Position numbers and translations under genes: made by a program. From an uncultured Bacteroidales bacterium (lineage in GTDB: Bacteria; Bacteroidota; Bacteroidia; Bacteroidales; Paludibacteraceae), in assembly GCA_900316005.1 (NCBI GenBank), contig ONBH01000009.1, forward strand, positions 1-64,000: a stretch of 64,000 nucleotides of DNA, read 5' to 3'. The number at the start of each line of letters is the position of its first letter. The stretch's first letter is position 1. Below the pieces are notes generated by a model that was not told the origin of the DNA, did no database searches, and saw only the letters and a program-made list of their open reading frames with translations. This document shows positions 34,801 to 44,013 of the stretch, piece after piece.

Positions 34801-34866
34801 AGCGATGATGACAACCGCGATGAGGCTCGCGAGGGTTATGGCTACTATTTTCAGAAAACGTTTCAT
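31840..34866 (-). CDS. AsmA-family protein
   Basis: A 1008-residue protein with a single N-terminal membrane anchor (FLKIVAITLASLIAVVIIAA) and a long beta-rich periplasmic region. The AsmA-type start is VRDLAKEYILCEHEIGDVEL...TFPEFGL, and the AsmA_2-like C-terminus is near 830-960. Such proteins are bridge-like lipid transporters between inner and outer membranes. A TTQ-rich linker (about 700-715) is encoded by 9-bp repeats at 32708-32744. Its start overlaps the stop of the small lipoprotein gene by 4 bp, so translation is coupled. Confidence 0.87.
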   Translation of the reverse strand: MKRFLKIVAITLASLIAVVIIAAAVAVWWVFTPKRLTPIVRDLAKEYILCEHEIGDVELTFFSTFPEFGLKTGTLCLINPMEGAPSDTLLYAPQVIARVNVTAFLNDKALIVNELRLEDMQACVYINALGENNFSVFRTSDSTEADTSAFQLPFETLEIKGLSFSANKLTFLDEKDTIDAVLSNMSIRAQAGSWDDMRIRLAAPDVTLAMQGTQYAEHLALNLDLPMALDLNNMAVTLREAKLALNEFGFQLDGAAALKPEMTVDMRLATGEWGIQPLLSLVPAKFTEGLKDLSFDGLIRLTAHAKGMVKDGILPVVDADVVLKNAQGKYKPLPYTLRDVEADLSAHLDLNDGNASSARIRSLSAKTRDTKLGATGQVDHLMGDMFLDIQANADVNLKDVAYFLPKTMVVDGRTKGTIGLKMRLEDLTAMRLEKGLITGNLTLTDLSYHTDSMEAVLPGTTALKFTLPNTDQAVPMLRWLKADIQTEALQFRMSPAMQANLAASTITLETGNMLSNDPKIYASAYVESKGELLADYDTIHAYLRAPAVSAYVEYDTKAEKALPSFRASIGADVLRADYGQTIHAETERIDVKAASRYNPRGQNILLQLNPKIGVDLHTALIRTAYFDREISIPQITFDYSNRRFTIETSQFHIGNSDFALVGEVTNMGQWMQHKGVLTGELNFTSQYTDINELMALFSADSGSEEEPAQTTQTTQTTQTTETDEPAQITEPFLVPTSVDLALNTHIYEADVFNQRVRNMGGKLYVKDGTLVLEEMGFVCKAAKMQLTAMYRTPRMNHLYVGLDYHMLDVNIEELISMIPQIDTMLPMLKSFRGEAEFHLAAETYMKQDYSIKPSTLRGACSIFGKDLVVLDSETFSQIAKLLMFSKKTENKVDSLSAEITLYKKEVDIYPFCVSMDNYMVALGGRHNLDMTFDYHINVLSPIYLGVDVGGTFDDLDIRLAPCRYAKDFKPLFHGKVDTQSAELRALIRESMRRNVKPQADEQTTENPQ

Positions 34867-35294
34867 TTGGTCAAAACCACTTTGTTAAACGAATGCTGAC
34901 GTTTGTACTTGTCGGTATATTTCAATTCCGTAGAATTCAGCACATTGACCGTATAGATTTCCTTGAACTCCGCCCCTTTGTTGGACATGAGGATAATTTC
35001 CGTCAGCTCGGCCTGTTGCAGCATCCACTTGAACCAGCCGTTGCCGTGATAAGAGCTGGGATTCCACATATCGCTTTCCTCGGTCTCGTCTGCCTCATCC
35101 CACTCGTAGCCGTAGAGGTAGTCACCGTCAATGGTGTCTTTCTCGGCACTCAGGAAACAAACATACTCTTGTGTCCCCACGGCCTGCCAGGTGCCGTAGA
35201 GGTCGCTTTTCTGAAAGTTGTCAACGGTCTGTTGGCACGATGCCAATACCATTACCACTCCGCACAGGAGTGCCCATTTCAAAGACTTCTTCAT
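34863..35294 (-). CDS. Small lipoprotein, lipocalin-like
   Basis: A 143-residue lipoprotein (signal ending VLASC, Cys about 20). The mature start DLYGTWQAVGTQEYV resembles lipocalin-like domains of Bacteroidales, followed by beta strands up to YKRQHSFNKVVLTK. Ligand unknown. It overlaps the AsmA gene by ATGA (4 bp) and follows ileS by 18 bp, so ileS - lipoprotein - AsmA read as one unit. Confidence 0.78.
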   Translation of the reverse strand: MKKSLKWALLCGVVMVLASCQQTVDNFQKSDLYGTWQAVGTQEYVCFLSAEKDTIDGDYLYGYEWDEADETEESDMWNPSSYHGNGWFKWMLQQAELTEIILMSNKGAEFKEIYTVNVLNSTELKYTDKYKRQHSFNKVVLTK

Positions 35295-35300
35295 CGCTAT

Positions 35301-35335
35301 AATTCTTAATTCTTAATTTTTAATTTTTAATTTAA
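35301..35335. repeat. Heptamer array overlapping the ileS stop codon
   Basis: AATTCTT, AATTCTT, AATTTTT, AATTTTT, AATTTAA. On the minus strand it encodes the last residues of IleS (KIKLKIKN) and its stop, then runs to the next gene. Confidence 0.87.
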
Positions 35336-38300
35336 TCTTGTACGCGCTCATCTCCACCTCTTCCGCCTCCGTCATTTCCGCCGCAGGTGTCAGGGTAACT
35401 GCGGTTGCCAATACCTGCGAAGCAATATACTCGCCACAATTCCGAACAGCTTCGCGCACTTCATCGCGGTCCTCAATCTGCACAGCGATGCGGTCGGTTA
35501 TCTCCAGACCGGAAGACTTACGCAGGTTCTGAATACGGTTCACCAGTTCGCGGGCGATACCCTCCTGAATGAGGGCGTCAGACAGTTCGATATCCAGGGC
35601 AATGGTCAACTGGCCTTCGTTCATCACCAGCCAGCCCGGCATATCTTCCGTAGCAATCTCCACATCCTCAGGAACCAATTGATAATTGACAGTTGATAAT
35701 TGATATTCGCCGGCGGACTCCATCTGCGCAATCTGGTCCTGGCTCATAGCCGTGATCTCAGCCGCAGCGGCTTTCATCTGTCCGCCAAGTTTCTTACCCA
35801 GAACCTTAAAGTTGGGTTTGATGCGCTTCACCAGTCTCACCTCGCTCTCTTCGGCGAGCACAACCTCCAGTTCCTTGACGTTCACCTCGCTGCGGATAAG
35901 TTCTGCCACATGCAGCAGGGCAGCCTTAGTATCTTGGTCTTGCACAGGAATAACGGCTTTCTGCAGGGGCTGACGGACGTTCTTCTCGGCGCGTTTGCGC
36001 AGGCTCAGAATCATCGAAGTAGCCTGTTGTGCCAGGGCCATCTGACGCTCAAGGGTCTTGTCGATGGCATCAGCGTTGGCTACCGGCCATTGGCTCAGGT
36101 GCACGCTCTGTTCGCCTTGCTCGCCGGCAGCACCCGTCAGGTCACGATAGAGGCGGTCGGCGTAGAACGGAGCATTGGGTGCCATCAGTTGGGCTACGGT
36201 CTTGAGGCATGTATAGAGCGTCAGGTAAGCCGCCTGTTTGTCGGCATTCATCTCGCCGCCCCAGAAACGCTTGCGGTTCAGGCGAACATACCAGTTACTG
36301 AGGTCATCCTGCACAAAATCCGAGATGAGTCGGCCTGCCTTCGTAGGCTCGTAAGCCTCGTAGTTAGCAGTCACCTCCTGTACCAGGCTGTTCAGCTTCG
36401 ACAACACCCATTTATCTATCTCCTGATATTCCGGCTGAATCGGATTCTCCGGATTCCATCCATCCACATTGGCATAGAGGGCGAAGAAACCATAAGTATT
36501 ATACAACGTTCCGAAGAACTTACGGCGTATCTCGTCCACGCCTTCGGGGTCGAACTTCAGGTTCTCCCACGGACTCGAGTTGGTAAGCATGTACCAACGC
36601 ACGGCATCCGCGCCATACTGCTCGAGCGCACCAAACGGATCAACCGCGTTACCCAGGCGTTTCGACATCTTAGCACCCTTCTTATCCAGCACCAGACCAT
36701 TCGAGATGACATTGCGATAGGCTACCGTGCCCTCGATCATCGTATGGATGGCATGCAGCGTAAAGAACCAACCGCGCGTCTGGTCCACACCCTCCGAGAT
36801 GAAGTCAGCCGTACGCGGGGCATCGGCGTTCTCAAAGGGATAGTGATTCTGCGCATAGGGCATCGCACCCGAGTCAAACCATACATCGATGAGGTCCAAC
36901 TCGCGCTTCATCGGTTTGCCGCTGGGCGAAACCAATATGATGCTATCTACATAAGGACGATGCAGGTCGATAATCGACGGGTCGTAATTCGCCTTGCTGT
37001 AGTCGCCCACCTTGTGTTTCGGCCAGGGATTAGCCTGCATAAAGCCCGCCTTCACGGATTTCTCAATCTCTTCAAACAGTTCGGCTATCGAACCGATGCA
37101 GATCTCCTCCTGCCCATCCTCCGTACGCCAAATCGGCAACGGAGTACCCCAGTAACGCGAACGGGACAGATTCCAGTCGTTCAGGTTCTCCAGCCATTTG
37201 CCAAAACGTCCCGTTCCGGTCGATTCGGGTTGCCAATTGATGGTGTTATTCAGGCTAATCATCTCCTCGCGCGCTTGCGTCGAACGGATAAACCACGAGT
37301 CAAGCGGGTAGTAGATAATCGGCGTATCGGTTCGCCAGCAATGCGGATACGAGTGAACGTGCTTCTCGATTTTGAAGACATTCCCCTGTTGTTTCATATA
37401 TACACACAGGCGCACGTCTATATTCTCGGCCTTCTGGGCTTTCAGTTCGTCGTAGTGATTGCCTTCCCAGAAGTTCTCCTTGTCGTAGCCGTTCTTGACA
37501 TATTGTCCTGCCCAGGGGGTGTAGAGTTCGCTATTGAGATACCCCTGCACGAAGCGTTCATCCAGTTCATCTACCAGCCAGTACTTACCCGTGAAGTCCA
37601 CCATCGGACGCGTCTCACGGTTCTTGGTCACCATATAGAGAGCAGGCACGCCGGCGGCCTCAGCCACCTTCTTATCGTCTGCACCAAAGGTCGGAGCAAT
37701 ATGCACGATACCCGTACCATCTTCCGTTGTCACATAGTCGCCGCCGATGACGCGGAAGGCATCCGCCGTGCGGTCGATAATAGTATCGGTATCCTTGTTG
37801 TAGTCCACGGGCTTCACCCACGGGAAGAGCTGCTCGTAACGCATACCGATTAGGTCTGCACCTTTCATGCGGGCGAGTACTTCGGGCGCTTCGCCAAGCT
37901 CTTTCTGATACGCACCCAGACGTGCCTCTGCCAGGATATAAACATCCTTCGGCTCCGGGCAGTCCTCTGTAGGCGTCTGACGGACAGCCACGTAGTCTAT
38001 CTTCGGACCCACGCACAAGGCGGTATTGCTGGGCAAGGTCCACGGCGTCGTTGTCCACGCCAGGAAATAGGCGTTTCCATCTGTAATTAGGTCTGTATTC
38101 TGTATTCTGTCAGCGAAGCGGTCTAAGAGCGAAGCGGTCTTGATGACAAACCTCGCCGTACATGTCGTATCCTTCTCGTCGCGGTAACCGCCGGGTTGGT
38201 TCAGCTCGTGGCTACTCAGACCCGTACCTGCCATCGGCGAGTAAGGCTGAATAGTATAGCCCTTATAGAGATACCCCTTCTTGTAGAGCTCCTTCAGCAG

Positions 38301-38786
38301 GTACCACAAGGTCTCGATATACTTGTTATCATACGTGATATAGGGGTCTTTCATATCCACCCAGTAGCCCATCTGCTTGGTCAAAGCCTCCCATTCGGCA
38401 GTATATTTCATGACCTCTGTACGGCAGGCGGCGTTGTATTCGTCCACGCTGATTTTCTTGCCTATATCTTCTTTTTTGATGCCCAATTTCTCCTCCACGC
38501 CTAACTCCACAGGCAGGCCGTGGGTGTCCCAGCCGGCTTTACGGCGTACCTGGAAGCCCTGCATCGTCTTGAAGCGGCAGAAGGTATCTTTGATGGTACG
38601 TGCCAACACATGGTGAATACCGGGTTTGCCGTTCGCCGAAGGCGGACCCTCGAAGAATAGGAACGGACGATGGCCCTCACGGGTCGTGATACTTTGTTCG
38701 AACAGGTGTTCCTGCTCCCATAGTTTGAGCACCTCGTTGCTCACCTCAGGCAGGTTCAGTTGTTTGTACTCGTTGAAATGTTTCAT
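35313..38786 (-). CDS. ileS: Isoleucyl-tRNA synthetase
   Basis: An 1157-residue class I synthetase charging tRNA-Ile. The HIGH-type motif is HHVL (about 57-60), the editing domain carries AWTTTPWTLPSNTAL, and the KMSKR loop is at about 707 (KGAKMSKRLGNAVDP). Anticodon-binding and long C-terminal regions follow, as in Bacteroidetes enzymes. Three parts appear to come from repeat insertion: ASLLDRFADRIQNTD near 225, YQLSTVNYQLV near 1030, and the lysine-rich C-terminus. All keep the frame. Own promoter at 38853. Confidence 0.95.
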   Translation of the reverse strand: MKHFNEYKQLNLPEVSNEVLKLWEQEHLFEQSITTREGHRPFLFFEGPPSANGKPGIHHVLARTIKDTFCRFKTMQGFQVRRKAGWDTHGLPVELGVEEKLGIKKEDIGKKISVDEYNAACRTEVMKYTAEWEALTKQMGYWVDMKDPYITYDNKYIETLWYLLKELYKKGYLYKGYTIQPYSPMAGTGLSSHELNQPGGYRDEKDTTCTARFVIKTASLLDRFADRIQNTDLITDGNAYFLAWTTTPWTLPSNTALCVGPKIDYVAVRQTPTEDCPEPKDVYILAEARLGAYQKELGEAPEVLARMKGADLIGMRYEQLFPWVKPVDYNKDTDTIIDRTADAFRVIGGDYVTTEDGTGIVHIAPTFGADDKKVAEAAGVPALYMVTKNRETRPMVDFTGKYWLVDELDERFVQGYLNSELYTPWAGQYVKNGYDKENFWEGNHYDELKAQKAENIDVRLCVYMKQQGNVFKIEKHVHSYPHCWRTDTPIIYYPLDSWFIRSTQAREEMISLNNTINWQPESTGTGRFGKWLENLNDWNLSRSRYWGTPLPIWRTEDGQEEICIGSIAELFEEIEKSVKAGFMQANPWPKHKVGDYSKANYDPSIIDLHRPYVDSIILVSPSGKPMKRELDLIDVWFDSGAMPYAQNHYPFENADAPRTADFISEGVDQTRGWFFTLHAIHTMIEGTVAYRNVISNGLVLDKKGAKMSKRLGNAVDPFGALEQYGADAVRWYMLTNSSPWENLKFDPEGVDEIRRKFFGTLYNTYGFFALYANVDGWNPENPIQPEYQEIDKWVLSKLNSLVQEVTANYEAYEPTKAGRLISDFVQDDLSNWYVRLNRKRFWGGEMNADKQAAYLTLYTCLKTVAQLMAPNAPFYADRLYRDLTGAAGEQGEQSVHLSQWPVANADAIDKTLERQMALAQQATSMILSLRKRAEKNVRQPLQKAVIPVQDQDTKAALLHVAELIRSEVNVKELEVVLAEESEVRLVKRIKPNFKVLGKKLGGQMKAAAAEITAMSQDQIAQMESAGEYQLSTVNYQLVPEDVEIATEDMPGWLVMNEGQLTIALDIELSDALIQEGIARELVNRIQNLRKSSGLEITDRIAVQIEDRDEVREAVRNCGEYIASQVLATAVTLTPAAEMTEAEEVEMSAYKIKLKIKN
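35681..35708. repeat. In-frame heptamer array inside ileS (1)
   Basis: GATAATT, GACAGTT, GATAATT, GATATTC: four 7-mers read as YQLSTVNYQL in the C-terminal region of IleS. Confidence 0.8.
38092..38140. repeat. In-frame heptamer-derived repeat inside ileS (2)
   Basis: TCTGTAT, TCTGTAT, TCTGTCA followed by GCGAAGCGGTC twice at about 17-bp spacing. It encodes a 15-residue insertion before the conserved AWTTTPWT of the editing domain. Confidence 0.72.
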
Positions 38787-38852
38787 TATCTATTATTAGT
38801 CTATTACGTTCAATTTTATGCGACATAAAGCCCATTTTGCCAAATTAGCCTG

Positions 38853-38884
38853 CAAAAGTACGAAAAAAAAATGAGATACGCAAA
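38853..38884 (-). promoter_or_regulatory. Promoter of ileS
   Basis: Minus strand TTTG (38881-38884), 20-nt spacer CGTATCTCATTTTTTTTTCG, TACTTTTG (38853-38860). Confidence 0.83.
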
Positions 38885-38989
38885 TTTTTTTGATGAATAA
38901 TGATTAATAAATTCAGAATATCTGCATTTTTTGCTCAAAATAGAGTATTTACTCTATATTTTAGCGCGGATGAGAGTACTGATTCCATC

Positions 38990-39032
38990 GGAATTGGTTC
39001 GAGATTTCATCGAGGTTTCCTCGAGAACGGCT
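38990..39032. repeat. Interspersed element, copy 1
   Basis: On the minus strand CCGTTCTCGAGG, a 12-nt extra segment, then TCGAACCAATTCC. It matches 48870-48903 and resembles 63385-63402. The 357-bp gap between ileS and the A2M gene otherwise holds their divergent promoters and the hairpin-like AGAGTATTTACTCT (38943-38956). Confidence 0.5.
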
Positions 39033-39086
39033 CGGTGAAGTCGGAGAAACTTTTTTGCATCAATTTTGCATTATTTCGCTCAAAAA

Positions 39087-39118
39087 CTTGCATATATCCC
39101 CAAAAAGTTGTATCTTTG
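39087..39118 (+). promoter_or_regulatory. Promoter of the A2M-like gene
   Basis: CTTG (39087-39090), 20-nt spacer CATATATCCCCAAAAAGTTG, TATCTTTG (39111-39118). It excludes the upstream ATG at 39066 as a start. Confidence 0.83.
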
Positions 39119-39143
39119 CAGCGTATTTGAGAACAGTCGCCTT

Positions 39144-42100
39144 ATGAAACGATTTACTTTACTTATAATAAGTCTCTTTCCCCTGTTGGCTGTATGTGCA
39201 GAAGACCTGGATATCCGTTCGCTCCATCATCTGTCGAATACGATGGAGCACAAGGAGTTTGTCGAAATGGCCATCACGCATGACTCCCTCACGCGCTCGA
39301 TCACTACCGCACAATGGTATGAGGAACTGAACCTTGTCTCTTCTGACACGCTCAGCATGCAGTTCATGCCTACACTGTACGACATCATCGCCGATGAATA
39401 CTGTTCCCGCCGTTTGCCGAACCGTGACTCGGTCGTTACCGCATGGCTGGCTTTTCACGAGCAGGATGCGTCTGTTCTGCCACGCCTGTATATACAGCTT
39501 AACAGACTCAATATTGTGTTCGGCAACAAACTGTTGGATATGTATGACTCGCTACCGGAAAGTTGGGAACGGGGATATGTCCTGACACATCTGCGGGGAT
39601 ATAAAAACCAACAATACTACCGCTATGTATGCGGGTATCTGGCTTCGTTTCCGGACTCACCCTTTGCCCCTGATATCCTCTACCGTAAACATCGATGTGA
39701 ACAGATAGACGTTGATTACTCGTATCCTTCGCTGCTTTCCACGGCTGACTCCCTGACCATCTCCTATAGCAACACCAATGCCCATGAGATCATTTTTGAA
39801 CTCTACCGCCTGCCGGAAAAGAAACCCAAGAACGATAGGGTCAGTGTAGCGCTGATAAAAGTTGATTCGCTCCGTGTCACCACAGATCAATCGCTGATTT
39901 TTCAGCAGCAGGAGCAGCAATGCAAGATGAAACCGCAACCTTTCGGCACCTATTTTGTATATGCGCGGGTGCCCGAAGATACGTTGCAGACACCGGTGGA
40001 TAACCTCTCTTATTCGCGCATGTATTACCGCTCCCTGACGGTGAGTAACTTGCGGAGCGTGCTGATGCAGGAAGGACGGATTGGAAAATCCAAATCATGG
40101 GCTGTCGTTACGGACATCCTTACAGGGCGACCGCTTCGTCACGTGAAAGTCAAACCCTTCAAACAACTGGCGCGCTACACCAATAAAAACGGGGAAGCAA
40201 AGATTTCAAAACGCAGGTCATATTCCCGTTTCTGCCGACTGTCGCTTGGTGAGGATAAGTATCACCAAACCTATTTGTCTGATATATATGATCCGTATGG
40301 GAAAAATCATACGGATCTCATCGCACTCCCCAACGCCACCATCTTCCGTCCCGGCGACACGCTGCACATCGCTTTTATAGGGCAGAAAAGACATAAGTTC
40401 CAGACGGGGCTGGCCAAAAACATACCATTGCTCGTGTCGGTCAGAGGAATAGGATGGGGGCCGAAAGACACCACTGTCTATCTGAACGAGGAAGCTCTTG
40501 CGACGATGGATCTGCCGTTCGCGGATGACATGCGGCGTGGATCCTATACGATCATTGCACGCATGAAAGATGTTCCGGCCGATGTCTTATCTGTCCGGTT
40601 GGAGGACTATCGTCTGCCCTCTTTCTCCGTCGCTTTCGATGACTCCTGCCGCACGATGAAACGTGGATCTCTGACGCCCGTCACCGGCAAAGCCATGCAG
40701 TCCAACGGTACGCCGCTGGTGGGCGCAAAAGTGGTGGCAAACGTGGATTTCGGCAGATACTATCATAATTCGCCGCGTCCGTTGGACACCGTCATGACAG
40801 ATATGGACGGATCGTTCCGCATTCTTGTTCCGGAGGAGATGGTTGCTACTTACGCCGTTTTTGACCAGATGTTCGTCCGTGCATTTGTCACTTCCTGTGA
40901 CGGCGAGACGCAAGAGACACAAATCCTTGTCGCTATCGGAGGGGAGGTCCCTTCCCGCCCGAAACCCGTGCTGGTTGCCGGTGTGCCGCAGGACTCTTTG
41001 TTATGGTTGCCGGCAGATAGTTTGACGGTTGTCGGCAGAGAGGCCACTATCCGTCTCGGAGTGCCACGCGCCTCATGGGTCTATTGTGTCACATCATCGC
41101 GCGATAAACTTCTTTCGCGCCAATGGCAGCTCCTTATGCCCGGTATGCACGCTTATACCTTCACACTGCCCGATAAGACCGACGAATACCTCGATGTGCG
41201 GTTCTTGACCTGTTGCGAAGACGGCACGTTCTTCGAAAGACATCGTCATCTGAAAGGCATCAACCGGACGGAACTGCATATAGTGCCCCTCACCATGCGT
41301 GATTACCTCACTCCGGATGCGCGTGAGACGTGGACTTTCCGTCTGACCGACGCGCAAGGAAATCCGATGCAAGGAAACATGGTGTTGAATATGACGGACA
41401 AAGCCTTGGAGCCCATTCAGTCATCCTTGTGGCAAAACCCGTATATGCTGAAATGGGAAGAGCCTTTTACCGCGTTTCGGAAACCGAGTTATTATCCCCG
41501 GTCACACAACTACCTCTCGCATGTTCCGTCGATAGGGAAAGGCGTGTATTTCCTGTCACCGGTGTTGTTTGAACCGTATCGCGTGGACTCTGCACAGTTG
41601 ATGGTTGTCATCGGCAAGGTGGTGGATGTCCGGGGAGAACCGGTTGTCGGTGCCGTCATCTCGGAACAAGGCACCCAACGGGGGACCATTAGCGACTATG
41701 ACGGTTATTTCAGTCTGGCGGTCGGTCCTGATGCCGTAATCGAGTGTTCGTTCGTAGGCATGAAGGCGGTTTCTTGCCAACCGTATAGTAACATGCAGAT
41801 TGTCCTGGAGGATGATCTGGAGGCACTCAGTGAAGTAATTACTACAGGCTATGGAGGCTTGTACGGAGCGCGAATTCGCGGTGTCGGCTCTATAAAAGAG
41901 GTGGAAACACTCGGTATTGCCGAGGAAGAAGAGGAAGATGTGGCTTACTGTGTGGTGGATGGCGGTTCTGCTCCTTCCGATCCGGTTGCTATGCCTGTTC
42001 TCCGCAGGGGAGACACGCGTCTGGCGCTGTATTTGCCCGCTCTGCAAACCGATACGGAGGGTGAAGTGCATGTGCATTTTGTTACACCGCCCGACAATAC

Positions 42101-44009
42101 CGAATGGATCATGCAAGCGATAGCTTGGACCAAAGACGGCGTTTCGGACTATATGACTCGTAACCTGATGGCACGTCGCACGCTTATGCTCCGCCTCCAG
42201 ATGCCGCGCTTTATGCGTCAGGGCGACAGGCTCTCTCTGCCCTGCATCATCAGCAACACGGCAGATACCACCCGTCACACGCAAGTTATCTTGCAGATAC
42301 GCGATGTCGTCACCGACTCGCTGCTGGCAACCTTTACCGAAGATCTATCCGTCGCTCCTTCCGCTTCCGAGACGCTATTCTTCCCCTATACAGCCTCCTT
42401 CGCACATGACATCATCGTGCGTGCCGTAGTTCGGGATGCCGACGGCACTTCCGACGGCGAACAACGCCGCTTAGCCGTGCTGCCGATTGTAGAACCCGTC
42501 TCGGAAAGCATGCCGTTCTATCTGCATGCGGACGACAGTCTGCTCACGCTCACCCTGCCGACACCGCCCCATGCCTCCAACCGCCTTGTCACGCTCATAC
42601 GCTGCAACGATCCTTTGGCATACATAGCCGCCCAACTGCCGCAGGTCATCGACTCGTCGGCGGTCACGGCAACCGAACTGATTCATAACTACTACGCTCT
42701 CGCGCTGCGTAACAAACTCGCCAAAGACCATCCGGCTGTCGCACCCGTGGATATCTCGTCGCTCCCTACCAAACTGCTTGCGTACCGACGCGCCAACGGT
42801 GCCTTCTCATGGCTTAAGAACAACCGTAGTACCGCTTCCTATTACCTCACCCTGCGTATCCTTGCTCTCTTAGGCGAACTGCAAGAAGCCGACGCTTTGG
42901 ATCAACAATTGTCGTACGCCAAAAGCCAAGCCGTCAGGTATATCGACAAGGAAATCGTTCTACGGGAGAAATGGTATCGCGAGGCGCATCATGACTCCCT
43001 ACCCGACTACGCGGACTACGCGCTATATGCCTGTGTTAGAGCGAGGTTTAGTGAGGATTTTACAGATGATTCCAAGCGGATTTATACCGCCACGCTCGAT
43101 TCCCTATATGCGCATATCAGCAGCTCCGAACTTACCTCATGGCCGCTTCTCGCTCTTACCTTCGAGCGTGCAGGACAACACGATCGTGCGCTCACGCTTA
43201 TCAACGGACTACGCCGGTATGCTACCATCGATCATGACCACGGCATGTACTGGAACAACCTGCCGGATCGCTGGTGGTGGTACAGGCAGGTGGATCTGCA
43301 GGCCTCGTTCCTGCTCGCTTTCGCGCGTATCGACCCGCAGACGCAGGAACTGGATGCCCTCCGTCAATGGATTATCCTCAACAACCGCACTACCGATTGG
43401 GGACAATCGTCGCTCAATGCCTATGTCACCTACGCGCTGATGAACGGCATGCCATCCGTTCAGGCACAAGAGGATGCCGCACTGGAGACACTTGTTCTGC
43501 CGGACACCACCACCCGTTATACCATCCGTCATACCACCGGTACACCGGCATGGGGTGCCATCATGACCTCCTTCGATGCTCCGGCTGACCAATTACACGC
43601 ATTCGCCACCAAGGCGGTCCAAATAGAACGCCGTTTCGAACGCTCCGACTCCACTGTAGCAACTTCCGTACCTCTCGCTAAAGGCGAAAAAATCCGTGTC
43701 TTCCTTACCATCACAACCGATCGCGAGATGGACAACCTCATCCTCACCGATCATCGCGCCGCACTCCTGGAACCTATAGGCGTTTCTGCATATAGCTGGA
43801 CGAATAACGCCTTCTATTACCGGGATATCCGCAACACCGAAGAGCGTTTCTACATCGAGCACCTCAGCCGTGGAACTGCCGTCCTCTCCTACGAGTGCTA
43901 CGTTACGGCTTCCGGCACTACCCTTGCCGGTCTGGCTTCCATCGTCTCCGAAATCGCTCCGGAATTTGTAGCCCATACTACTACGGATTTACTTAAAACA
44001 AAAAAATAG
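39144..44009 (+). CDS. Alpha-2-macroglobulin-like exported protein with embedded SusC-type N-terminal module
   Basis: About 1621 residues from the ATG at 39144, with signal peptide MKRFTLLIISLFPLLAVCAE. Macroglobulin (MG) beta domains lie at about 200-600, including the MG2-type segment IFRPGDTLHIAFIGQKR. The A2M domain is near 950-1100 (NLMARRTLMLRLQMPRFMRQ) and an alpha-helical toroid-like region follows to the C-terminus. No CxEQ thioester is seen. At about 819-909 it carries a module like the N-terminus of SusC: GEPVVGAVI, SDYDGYFSL and the ending EVITTGYGG. Bacterial A2M proteins trap proteases in the envelope; the SusC-like insert suggests contact with the TonB or surface system. That is inference. 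Confidence 0.88.
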   Translation: MKRFTLLIISLFPLLAVCAEDLDIRSLHHLSNTMEHKEFVEMAITHDSLTRSITTAQWYEELNLVSSDTLSMQFMPTLYDIIADEYCSRRLPNRDSVVTAWLAFHEQDASVLPRLYIQLNRLNIVFGNKLLDMYDSLPESWERGYVLTHLRGYKNQQYYRYVCGYLASFPDSPFAPDILYRKHRCEQIDVDYSYPSLLSTADSLTISYSNTNAHEIIFELYRLPEKKPKNDRVSVALIKVDSLRVTTDQSLIFQQQEQQCKMKPQPFGTYFVYARVPEDTLQTPVDNLSYSRMYYRSLTVSNLRSVLMQEGRIGKSKSWAVVTDILTGRPLRHVKVKPFKQLARYTNKNGEAKISKRRSYSRFCRLSLGEDKYHQTYLSDIYDPYGKNHTDLIALPNATIFRPGDTLHIAFIGQKRHKFQTGLAKNIPLLVSVRGIGWGPKDTTVYLNEEALATMDLPFADDMRRGSYTIIARMKDVPADVLSVRLEDYRLPSFSVAFDDSCRTMKRGSLTPVTGKAMQSNGTPLVGAKVVANVDFGRYYHNSPRPLDTVMTDMDGSFRILVPEEMVATYAVFDQMFVRAFVTSCDGETQETQILVAIGGEVPSRPKPVLVAGVPQDSLLWLPADSLTVVGREATIRLGVPRASWVYCVTSSRDKLLSRQWQLLMPGMHAYTFTLPDKTDEYLDVRFLTCCEDGTFFERHRHLKGINRTELHIVPLTMRDYLTPDARETWTFRLTDAQGNPMQGNMVLNMTDKALEPIQSSLWQNPYMLKWEEPFTAFRKPSYYPRSHNYLSHVPSIGKGVYFLSPVLFEPYRVDSAQLMVVIGKVVDVRGEPVVGAVISEQGTQRGTISDYDGYFSLAVGPDAVIECSFVGMKAVSCQPYSNMQIVLEDDLEALSEVITTGYGGLYGARIRGVGSIKEVETLGIAEEEEEDVAYCVVDGGSAPSDPVAMPVLRRGDTRLALYLPALQTDTEGEVHVHFVTPPDNTEWIMQAIAWTKDGVSDYMTRNLMARRTLMLRLQMPRFMRQGDRLSLPCIISNTADTTRHTQVILQIRDVVTDSLLATFTEDLSVAPSASETLFFPYTASFAHDIIVRAVVRDADGTSDGEQRRLAVLPIVEPVSESMPFYLHADDSLLTLTLPTPPHASNRLVTLIRCNDPLAYIAAQLPQVIDSSAVTATELIHNYYALALRNKLAKDHPAVAPVDISSLPTKLLAYRRANGAFSWLKNNRSTASYYLTLRILALLGELQEADALDQQLSYAKSQAVRYIDKEIVLREKWYREAHHDSLPDYADYALYACVRARFSEDFTDDSKRIYTATLDSLYAHISSSELTSWPLLALTFERAGQHDRALTLINGLRRYATIDHDHGMYWNNLPDRWWWYRQVDLQASFLLAFARIDPQTQELDALRQWIILNNRTTDWGQSSLNAYVTYALMNGMPSVQAQEDAALETLVLPDTTTRYTIRHTTGTPAWGAIMTSFDAPADQLHAFATKAVQIERRFERSDSTVATSVPLAKGEKIRVFLTITTDREMDNLILTDHRAALLEPIGVSAYSWTNNAFYYRDIRNTEERFYIEHLSRGTAVLSYECYVTASGTTLAGLASIVSEIAPEFVAHTTTDLLKTKK

Positions 44010-44013
44010 AACA

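Noticed and set aside
35700-37853. A 717-codon open frame opposite ileS
   Set aside because: IleS on the minus strand carries all catalytic motifs; the plus-strand product has no recognisable domain and no start signals.
39066-39143. ATG at 39066 as start of the A2M-like protein
   Set aside because: It is upstream of the promoter's -7 box at 39111 and would destroy the signal peptide.
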